A stretch of 64,000 bases of DNA, from contig CP093830.1 in assembly GCA_033063855.1 (NCBI GenBank), forward strand, positions 12,834,854 through 12,898,853, given 5' to 3'. A model generated the notes under the pieces. The model did no database searches, was not told the origin of the DNA, and saw only the letters and a program-made list of their open reading frames with translations. The translations under genes and the position numbers were made by a program. The stretch is from Smittia aterrima (lineage: Eukaryota > Arthropoda > Insecta > Diptera > Chironomidae). Positions 56,001-64,000 of the stretch are shown piece after piece; within the stretch, counting starts at the first letter, position 1; every line of letters starts with the position of its first letter.

Positions 56001-58907
56001 ATCTCCCATTGTTGCTAGTGCGATGCGCTAGAAAAGAAAAAGCGAGCGCTTGGTGTTTGGAAATCGATTAAGTTTCAATTCTCTTTTCATTGCTTCATTC
56101 TTCGATCAAGAGAAAATTCAAGTTTTTGTGTTACAAAGAAACAATCTCGATCGAATATAAATTCTTTCGCCAAAATTAATTTCTCGCTAATTTATCAGTG
56201 GGCAATCTCTGTTTGCATTCACTTTCCTCATGGAATTATTATTCATTCGCGAGGGAAAGAAAGAAAGATTTATTAAACTAAAACATGCCAATTATTTCAT
56301 AATCCTCACTTTATTGCTACAGCTCGAGCTCAAGAGATGAGAAGCGGAATCGAAGCTGCAATTGAGCAATTGTGTGCTGTTTGCTTATAAGCAAAGTGCA
56401 CTCTCGAAAGTCAAAGTCGCACATATCATCTGCATCATTAAGCGTTTACAAGCTCTGAGCTGAGGTGCTAACAAGTTTTATTTCAATATTCATTCTTCTC
56501 TTTTTTTTCTGCTTTATTGAGTCGGAGATTATTTTTCATGGAATTTATGATATTTCAATAAATTCACAACGTTAAGCTGCAGAGAACGGAAAAGTCGGTG
56601 GAATAATTGTTGAATCAAATTGGAATTCTACACTTGCTTCATTAGTTTCAAGAGTTAGTTAGTTAATTAGTTCGAGTCAATATCGTGAATAGCTAACTGT
56701 CAACTTGAGATCTTAGATTGAACTGAATTGTGCTTGTCTCAATTTTATTTAAGTCATTCACTGCAACTGCTGCAGATTGAAATAAAAATAAACTCAAGTT
56801 CCGCTGATTTTTCTTCACATTTTGACACGTTTATGTTTATTATACGTAACATGATCGGAGAGCGCGTCCAAGCTATCGGTTTCAGCATGCGAGCATCGTA
56901 AACTATTAAGTTTCGCGCTAGTGTTAATTGGCTCGACTTTTTTTCTCCTTCAATGCACTTCTTTTTGTCATATTTACAAGCTTGTGTATTTATTTGCACT
57001 TTTATTGCAACGATTTATAATCGAAGCTGCAATAATGGGCCAGTTTGATGCATAAATAAAGTTTTTAATCGGCGGGATAAATGTTTGCGGTGAGTGCGCA
57101 GTGGGAGAGCAATTTAGAAGTGAACTATTGATAGACGATTAGGAATTTATGCTGGACAATTCAACCGGAATCGAAAGCGACCGTGATTTCCCTGATGATT
57201 CAAATTAAAAAGCGAGAAAGCGTTTCACTTGCGATTCATTCCTCTTCGTCGTTCATATTTCACGTTTGCTCTCGAAATTGCGAAAACCGCTTAAGGTCAA
57301 ACGTTTTTGCCTCTTTTCACTCTTCTCCTCATTCTTCTCGGTCGAAGGCTGAACTGTCCCAAAACAGAACAGAAATCGAAATAAAATGCCAAAAACGATA
57401 TGGCTAGCCTAATGAAACCGATACTGCTTTCAAGACATGAAGTTCAGTGCCACATGAATCGAGAGACTGTTCAGCTCCTCATGTTTAACATTTCCTACCT
57501 AATGAAATGAACGTTGAGAGGGAGCAACGATCGCAGCGAATGAATGAAACGTTTAAAAAACAAAAATAAACATTGCGGGTAATTTATGTTTGCTGGTGCA
57601 ATACTCTCGAGCAGCGATAAGGCCAAAGGAGAGACAAAAGGTGAGCGTCGTAATTATTGGCGTTTTTGTGTTTTTGTCTAAAAGGAGGAAGACGAGAAGA
57701 AGAAAATAACTTATTACAATTAAGGTGTGTCGACGACGGTGAGACGAAGAGTCTTTAAGAAATGCGTCCGAGGAAAATTTAATGTGTTCTATCCAACTCC
57801 AACATGTGAATATCTCTCTTTGCCTATTGGTGGTTTCTCGATGAGCATAGACCGTGAGAATGAACGGCGAATAACTGCGGCGTTTGTTTCCAATATTAAT
57901 TGCACATCGAGAGAAAATATTTAGGTGCATTATTGCCATGGAACGGAATTAATTTTATTATACTTTAAAGCCCACAATCTGTAATATCAATGGACTTCGA
58001 TCTTCATAATTCCTATTCGTTCTCTCGCTTTTTTTTTCGCTCGCCTCGACAACATTTTCCCCTCGACTTGAAAAACTCGCACAGCTTTTAATTAAATTAA
58101 AACAAATTTTATGTTCTTTTTATTAAGGCTTAAATGAATAGATTTCTCTCTCTCTCTCTCTCTCTTCCGTAGCGAAAGACGAAGAAGAAATTGTAATCGC
58201 TTCGAGTTGATTAAATCAATGTTGGTGGTTCTTTGACTTTGTTGTTTCGTTCAAAGCTCTTCTTGTTCGTTCTCACTCCTTTCGAGTTAAGGCGAGGTGT
58301 AAAAGCAGAATCAAGAGAAATCAAACCGAGAATTTTATCACAATTGATTAAAGCGATTGAAAGCTTTGAATACTTTGTAGCTCTTGCGACACTTTTTTCT
58401 TAGAAAATTTTCTTTCTCTCTCGCGCTTTATTGTGTCATTAGTTATCTTAATGCTATGCATCACTGAAGATGCCTAAGAGTTCTCACTGAAAAAATATAA
58501 TCGAGAAATGTTTTTATTATTCCGAGATCTCTGTCCGATAAGATATGAGAGTTTCAATGAAAAATCGTCAGGTAAATCATGACAAATTTCCGTCTGAAGC
58601 TTAAATGCCTCTCGGTGAGATTAGCGGTGTTTATGCTTTGCTAAAATGATTAACAAGACGCACAATACTTGAGCAGAAATATGCAATAGCGAAAGAGATT
58701 TGCGTCGTTAGGAAGAAAAGTTTCAGCAGCTGAATAAATAAACTGAAAATAGTTCACCTTAGCTTTGTATCTCATTTAAAACAACTGTACTGAGTGCTTC
58801 TTGGAAACGACACTTTTACTTGTCTGTCAAATAAAGTTAAAATATCAGCGAATAATAAAAATATTTCAAAGTGTGAAAAACTTATTGATCAATAAAAATT
58901 TGAAGTT
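50019..58907. other. Gene-free intergenic stretch
   Basis: No coding exon, RNA gene or transposon was recognised between the knirps-family gene and the secreted-protein cluster. Open frames are short, overlapping and featureless. A TC run lies at 58145-58165. The stretch could hold 3' regulatory elements of the transcription-factor gene, but the sequence gives no direct proof. Confidence 0.5.
58145..58165. repeat. (TC)n microsatellite
   Basis: A 21-base pure TC run, the longest dinucleotide run I noticed in the window. It lies about 0.8 kb beyond the 3' end of the pacifastin-like cluster. Confidence 0.9.
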
Positions 58908-58932
58908 TTTATTTCATTGATTTCAAAGAGGA

Positions 58933-59228
58933 TTAATTATAAAAGCCATCTAGACATGCCATTTGCGTGAATTTTACACATTTGTAGAGTCCTGCAAAGT
59001 TATTGAAAATATTCGTAAAATAAATTTCATTTCAAGTTTGCTCTTACCTCCAGGTTGACAAGTACAAGTTGTACAGCCAAATGAGAAGGATTGTTTTACA
59101 ATGCAACCAGGGTCTACAGGATCGCCAGTACCTTTAGGTCCGCCAAAGGGAATGGGTATAACAATCGACTGCCCAATCGTGGTCTCAAATACAAATATCA
59201 GGCCGAACAATATTGCAAGAAACTTCAT
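58933..59228 (-). CDS. Divergent single-domain pacifastin-like secreted protein (gene D)
   Basis: CDS is complement(join(58933..58991, 59048..59228)), 79 residues, with a 56-bp intron. Residues 1-19 form a signal peptide (MKFLAILFGLIFVF then ETTIG), so the product should be extracellular. A Gly/Pro-rich linker precedes six cysteines: 42, 52, 55, 57, 65 and 73. Spacing C-x9-C-x2-C-x-C and the glycine at 61 match pacifastin. Two departures are clear: Thr replaces the usual Asn after the second cysteine, and the last loop is C-x7-C instead of C-T-x3-C. The intron splits Gly61 in phase 1, exactly as in its neighbours, which supports both the exon pairing and common descent. AATAAA lies on the minus strand at 58913-58908, 20 bp past the stop. 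A classical protease-inhibitor function is uncertain because the reactive loop is altered. Confidence 0.75.
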
Positions 59229-59489
59229 TCTTTTTGCTTCTCTCGAAATTTCTCTGTCAAACTTTTTTCGTCAACTGAATAAGAATTTTTTTAAGTCTTC
59301 TGTTTTTATTAGAAGATCGCAAATAAAGTTCTTATTATTTTCATTGTGAGCCAGAAAGTTTCATTATCAAACAACGTTCGTGTGTTTTCTTGTGTGAATA
59401 AATTTTTACTTTTACTTTTCTCAGAATACAAATTAATCGAATCTTCCAAAATAAAATTTGGTGACTGAACAAAATATTTTACAAAATCA

Positions 59490-60152
59490 TTATGGGACCG
59501 AAATAGGACCAACTTCCTCAACGGGATCGATGTTGTCAATGGGACAGAATTTCTCAGTACAAACGAAGAGTCCTGAAAAATAATTTTAATATTTTTTAAT
59601 TTGCTGATGGTGAGGCTTTGTCTTACCGTATTCATCACAAGTACAATTATTGCAACCATCGTAGTAGGAAGTTCCTTCAACGCACGAGGGACTGATAGGA
59701 CTATCAGTAATGGGACCAACTGGATTATCTGTAACGGGGTCGATGGTGTCAGGAGGACAGTATCTCTCAGTACAAACGTACATTCCTAAAAATTGATTTT
59801 AATTTTAGTTGTTTTGCGAAGGTTATAATTTTAACCGTTAATACAGCTACAAGTATTGCAACCATCATCGGTAGTACTTCCTTCAATACAGTAGTTAATT
59901 ATTGGGTCACTACCAGGGCCACAATATATCTGAGTACACATGTATTGTCCTGCAAAATCGATTTTATTATTTGTTGTTCTCTGTTGATGATTTTTTCTTA
60001 CCAAATTGACAACTACAGAAGTTGCAACCATTGTTGTAGGAAGTTCCTTCAATGCACTTGGGTACAACTGGATCAAAAATCTTTATAGGAGATCTTCCAT
60101 TTGTGACTCCAAAGACAAAAATTAAACAAGCAAAAATTGCGAAACACTTCAT
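59490..60152 (-). CDS. Three-domain pacifastin-like secreted protease inhibitor (gene B)
   Basis: CDS is complement(join(59490..59572, 59627..59785, 59836..59949, 60002..60152)), 168 residues. A signal peptide (about 1-19, MKCFAIFACLIFVFG then VTNG) is followed by three six-cysteine domains: Cys33/43/46/48/55/60, Cys71/81/84/86/93/98 and Cys123/133/136/138/146/151. Each fits the pacifastin pattern C-x9-C-N-x-C-x-C-x(2,3)-G-x3-C-T-x3-C. Family members are small extracellular inhibitors of serine proteases. Three introns (54, 50, 52 bp from 3' to 5') each cut a domain in the codon of the conserved Gly (51, 89, 142), all phase 1; the donor after exon 2 is a weak gttaaa. Linkers carry D-P-V and V-G-P-I repeats. 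By family analogy the P1 residues are Gln57, Glu94 and Glu148, which is unusual. The ATG at 60152 is chosen; the in-frame GTG at 60164 lies in the leader. Confidence 0.9.
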
Positions 60153-60185
60153 TTTAAATTTCACTTATTTCGTTCAGTAGCAAAC

Positions 60186-60217
60186 TGAAATGAATATCAA
60201 GAAATGTCTTATTTATA
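60186..60217 (-). promoter_or_regulatory. Core promoter of gene B (TATA box and initiator)
   Basis: TATAAATA reads on the minus strand at 60217-60210. A TTTCAGTTTG initiator follows, with its A at 60186, 31 bp from the first T of the TATA. A leader of about 34 bases to the ATG is predicted. The same arrangement stands before gene A. Confidence 0.7.
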
Positions 60218-60572
60218 TTCTATTAAGATCACTTTATTTCACAAATTTCAGCAGCGTTTTTCTGGAATTATTCAATACAGGCGAGAAATAATAAAACTCA
60301 TTTGATCCATATTTTGCGTCGTGTATCTAAAGATAAAAACAATTGTTTCTCAATTCAACAGCTTATCAAACAAATGGGTAAAAACAAATTTGCTATTTCT
60401 TCTTAAGTTTGAATTTTTTTTGTTCTTACAAATGACACGTCAACTTTTATCATAACTGAAAAATATTTTTGTTTAAATATAATTTAAAAGATCGAGTTAT
60501 TGATTTGTTAATCAAATTACTTTATTTCTTTTTCAGAATTAGAAATTTGTGTATTTCAAATCTAATCAATTT

Positions 60573-60876
60573 CTATTGCAGATCCAGACAAGCTCCCAAT
60601 GTACAAATGTGGACTCCTGCAAAATTATTTTCAATTTGGATTTCTTAATCGCTAATGTTTTTATTTACCGTTAGAACAAGTACAAGTATTGCAACCATCG
60701 TAGAAGGAAGTTCCTTCAATGCATAAAGAGCCAATTGCACCAATAGGATCATCAATAATTGCACCAATAGGATCGGCAACAACTGGATCCAAAATCTTTA
60801 TGGAAGCTTTTATGGACAATCCATTTGCAACTCCAAAGACAAAAATCAAACAAGCAAAAATTGCGAAACACTTCAT
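60573..60876 (-). CDS. Single-domain pacifastin-like secreted protease inhibitor (gene A)
   Basis: CDS is complement(join(60573..60616, 60669..60876)), 83 residues, with a 52-bp intron. The signal peptide (about 1-19) is almost identical to that of gene B, which lies 420 bp downstream on the same strand. The linker (about 20-51) contains a duplicated D-P-I-G-A-I unit encoded by a 24-bp direct repeat. One pacifastin domain follows: Cys52, 62, 65, 67, 74, 79 with N63, G70 and C-T-L-G-A-C. The phase-1 intron splits Gly70. By analogy with locust pacifastin inhibitors, P1 is Leu76 and P1' is Gly77, which would suit chymotrypsin-like targets. AATAAA is on the minus strand at 60526-60521. The ATG at 60876 is chosen over an in-frame GTG at 60888 because the GTG lies in the conserved leader shared with gene B. 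Confidence 0.9.
60733..60780 (-). repeat. 24-bp direct repeat inside gene A linker
   Basis: AATTGCACCAATAGGATC on the plus strand occurs at 60733-60750 and exactly again at 60757-60774, a period of 24 bp. On the coding strand it encodes eight residues twice, giving two D-P-I-G-A-I units. It keeps the reading frame. Confidence 0.85.
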
Positions 60877-60908
60877 TTTAAATTTCACTGATTACGTTCG
60901 GTAGTAAA

Positions 60909-60943
60909 CTGGAAGAAACATCTAAAAAAACGTCTTATTTATA
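60909..60943 (-). promoter_or_regulatory. Core promoter of gene A (TATA box and initiator)
   Basis: TATAAATA reads on the minus strand at 60943-60936. An initiator-like TCCAGTTTAC follows, with its A at 60910, 33 bp from the first T. The leader to the ATG is about 34 bases and differs from the gene B leader at only four positions. Confidence 0.7.
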
Positions 60944-61041
60944 TTCGGTAGTGATCGCTTTATTCCACATATTTACGAGAGCAATTAATACGTCATGTAC
61001 CTAAAGATAAAACAAAATTCCTGAAGTTTGGATTACAGCTT

Positions 61042-61180
61042 ATCAAACAATTCGATAAAACAAACGATAGTCTTAACTACGATAGTCTCTTAAACTTCAT
61101 CTTACATTGAAGACCTGCGTCATCAAACAATTGACATGAACACTTGTTTCAATAAAATTGGAACATAGATCATCAAACAA
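61042..61180. repeat. Repeated ATCAAACAA motif upstream of gene A
   Basis: ATCAAACAA occurs at 61042-61050, 61122-61130 and 61172-61180, and once at 60364-60372 upstream of gene B. Surrounding bases are partly alike (for example CAATAAAACTAATTTGCTATT near 61182 versus ACAAATTTGCTATT near 60384). This suggests decayed copies of a duplicated promoter-proximal segment. Confidence 0.65.
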
Positions 61181-61199
61181 CTCAATAAAACTAATTTGC

Positions 61200-64000
61200 T
61201 ATTACTTCCAAAGTTCGAGACAATTACTTTGTCTAAATTATGATTTCGTTCACATTACTCGAATTGAGAAAAGTGTATTAGCCATTCCCGCTCGGATGCT
61301 TTGCTTCTCCATCAGTAATATGATGATTTCTTACAGCACGAATTGAACGTAATTTCACTCTCCGGCCGCCGCTTTGCTTCATTTATAGGAAGAGAAGATA
61401 CGCGGCTGAATGGTGAATTAGGCTTAACAAATAATCTATAATTGATATACATTAGAGAAATTAAATCAATCAATCGCCGAAGCGGGAGCATTTGTTTTGA
61501 GAAAATCTTCTTTCACTCTAATTGTTGCCCCCGAAAATAAAAAAAAATCGATCTTAATTTGTGTAATTCGAGCGCGTTTAGTTCCCATGAGATTCGGTGA
61601 GAAAAGTAATTGGTACAGGAAATCAAACGATGTTTGAGAAGACGCAAGTGGATGTGGCGAAAAGATGTCGTGGCAGCCGCACAGAAGCTACATCGACTTA
61701 AATCGCTCAATCAAGCGACGAAGCTGGTCCAGACGAAATGATTAAGCTCACGCAAATGCCATTAAAGTTGAAGATTCTTCTTCTAATTAGCGAAAAGCAA
61801 AAAAGATCTGGGGCGTCGAAATCGTCATGAACTAATATTTCCTCCGAAAAACGATGCAATTGAACCATCAAAACTGATGAAGTTAATGACACGACGAAGA
61901 AGGATGAGGCGCACAACCCATCAGCGATAATCTCGTTCAGACGTTTCTTGTTTCAACAAACAATTTAAATTATTCCATTTCTGGTTTTCTTTCTCCCATG
62001 CGAATGCTGCCATCGAAATGGTAAATGATGCCACAGCGTCAAGGGAGATAATGACTTAATTTCAGTTGCTCCTTAAATTAAGATTGAAATCGAGACTGAG
62101 ATATCATTATTTGCCATGAAACGAACGGCTTATTAGTAACTTCATTGGCGAATTACGTTCTGCTTCTCTTCGCAATGCCACGACACGTTGAACACATAAA
62201 ACGCAATCGAAGTTCATTCACGTCGCTGGCAATCTCGACGACGTCTCATGTCGTGTGGAGTTCCCGAAAATCTCAAAATTATATCATTTGCCGTTTATCG
62301 TTCCCTCGAATTTTCACTTAAATATTAATCTTGTACTCGATAAATGAACGACCATCAGCTCTTGCGTGCATTTAACTTTGTGTATGCAAATTACCGACGA
62401 TAACTAGTTTGTTGTCTCTGAGCAAACGCACAAGCCAATTAATGAAACCATTTTCGATCGATTGAATAAACTTCGACTTTTTTTTTCTTCATTTAAAGTC
62501 GGACAAAGCCACGGCTCGCTTTCAAGTGATGAACGAAGCCGCCAATGTGAATAATTCTTAATTATGTTCACACCGTTCAAAGAAAAAATAAATTTTAATT
62601 TAATTTGTTTCGCATTCGTTACCAATGGTCAATCACATTTTATAACGAAGTCTCAGATCGTCATTCGCTCGACGAGGGAAGAAGAATCAACGCCCTGATG
62701 ATGAAGACACGATTGAATATTAGCTATAATACGATTATTCATATTTGGACGTGGTATTGACGACTCTCAATGAATATCAATCATTTATTAAACTTGATAT
62801 GATTTTATTTAAAATGTATTTTACATTCAAAACATTATGGACGCATGCCTGGCGTTTTTGATGAGTTGAGAATGCGAGTTCAATGAATTAGATTCGTGCT
62901 CTAACTCTAATAAACTTGTCATTCAAATAAGTTTCCTGTGATTGTACTTGTGACTATTCCTTTCCGGTCAATCAAGAAATATTATTTTAATTTCTATCAA
63001 GTTCGTCACTTGATCTTGAATTCAAGTCTTTCGATTTATTTTATTGACATAAAATGGTTTTCCCAACTGAGCTTTTATTGTGATCTGATTAGTTTAACGA
63101 TGCGGTCTTAGTCATAAAGTTTTAGATAGAAATTTAGATCAGTAATCTCAGTTGACTCACCAACATTAGGATGACGAGACAGTTCACAAAAGTTACGCCA
63201 TAAAATTTAAAACTCTAATCAGATTACGATTGACGATAAAGAATTCATTAAAACGAATTTAACGATCGAGTTGGAATAATAAAATCTGATCTCATTTCGG
63301 ATATTTGAAACCAATTAAGGTTATTTATGATTCCCAAGAAGCAGTCACGCGAAATCTCTCAAATCTCGTCTCAAGGCTTGGCTCTGTTTGACGATTAGAC
63401 GCTTGCTCACAAAAAAAAAGATTGTTTTCATGAAATTTTCAACAGTTTACGGTGAAGTGTTTAAACAACAAATCCTATAAATCTTTTTAGAACGCTTAAG
63501 AATGAACGGTCGCTTCGTTCCTTTCCGTGTATCACTTTTCAAGCTTTAACTATAAATAAAAAGACAGCGAATATCGCACGGTTGGTTTGTTTAATAGTTT
63601 TTCACACCATAATGCACCGAGCAGATTATTTGACATGCATAAAACACTTTTATTGCGCAATCTTAATACACTCGCGAAGATTAAGCCGGAGAGTGGTTGA
63701 TGGTAAAAAACGAGTGTGAAATTAATAGATGGAAAGAGAAGCGTCATAAAAGAGTTTTTATCTAGGATTTTAAGCCATTCGACGAGTGCATCTCGAGATT
63801 ATTAATTTTTTGTGTTGTAAAAGCGACAAATACGATTTCTTCTGGCAACACGGGAGAGCAACGACGATCATTCGCTTTTATGCGAAACATGCTCGACACA
63901 AAAAACTGATAAACCTGATCGTCATTAGTTTATGTTCTTCGTCTATCTGACACTCAGTAAATCACATTAACATTTGAGCGAAAGCTTCTCTGCTGGTTGA
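61200..64000. other. Gene-free stretch at the window end
   Basis: No exon, RNA gene, transposon or long repeat was recognised. Open frames are short and lack motifs. A gene could start beyond the window edge. Confidence 0.5.

Noticed and set aside
59309..59719. 136-codon minus-strand frame over gene B
   Set aside because: It reads through exons and introns of gene B in another frame and breaks the cysteine pattern. The spliced model explains the region better.
60152..60164. GTG start giving a longer N-terminus for gene B (and the equivalent at 60888 for gene A)
   Set aside because: Eukaryotic genes rarely start at GTG. An ATG four codons downstream heads a normal signal peptide, and the GTG lies within the conserved leader.

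Overview
The window is AT-rich animal DNA (roughly two-thirds A+T by eye) with very few protein-coding exons, many short CT/GA runs, GT-AG introns of only 50-56 bp in one gene cluster and a 10 kb intron in another gene. The best-recognised protein is a knirps-family orphan nuclear receptor. Together with the tiny introns, the CAGT-type initiators and the TATA boxes, this points to an insect, most likely a dipteran and perhaps a nematoceran midge. The order-level placement is an inference; no species can be named from the sequence alone.

Layout: 1-37432 is a gene-poor stretch in which I can support no coding exon. It holds scattered simple repeats, a 22-bp tandem duplication (7090) and a 72-bp hAT-like miniature element (29325-29396). 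At 37433-48594 (+) lies the knirps-family gene: a 26-codon first coding exon carrying zinc finger 1, a 10,127-bp phase-0 intron, and a 318-codon second exon carrying zinc finger 2, the family-specific box, an Asn/Ser-rich middle and two C-terminal CtBP-type motifs. A probable 3'UTR follows, perhaps to about 50.0 kb. From there to 58.9 kb I see no genes.

At 58933-60876 (-) there is a compact tandem cluster of three secreted, six-cysteine proteins with the pacifastin serine-protease-inhibitor signature. In transcription order they are a single-domain gene (A), a three-domain gene (B) and a divergent single-domain gene (D). Every domain is split by a phase-1 intron in the codon of the same glycine. 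A and B share a nearly identical promoter, leader and signal peptide, which shows recent duplication. Their predicted reactive-site residues (Leu, Gln, Glu, Glu) are unusual for the family. From 61.2 to 64.0 kb no gene is visible.

The two loci are functionally unrelated. The knirps-family gene is a nuclear transcription factor, expected to repress, sitting in a large probable cis-regulatory domain. The pacifastin cluster encodes small extracellular proteins with compact TATA promoters. I see no clearly new multi-gene system. The best candidates for new biology are the pacifastin cluster with its odd reactive sites and the small hAT-like element.
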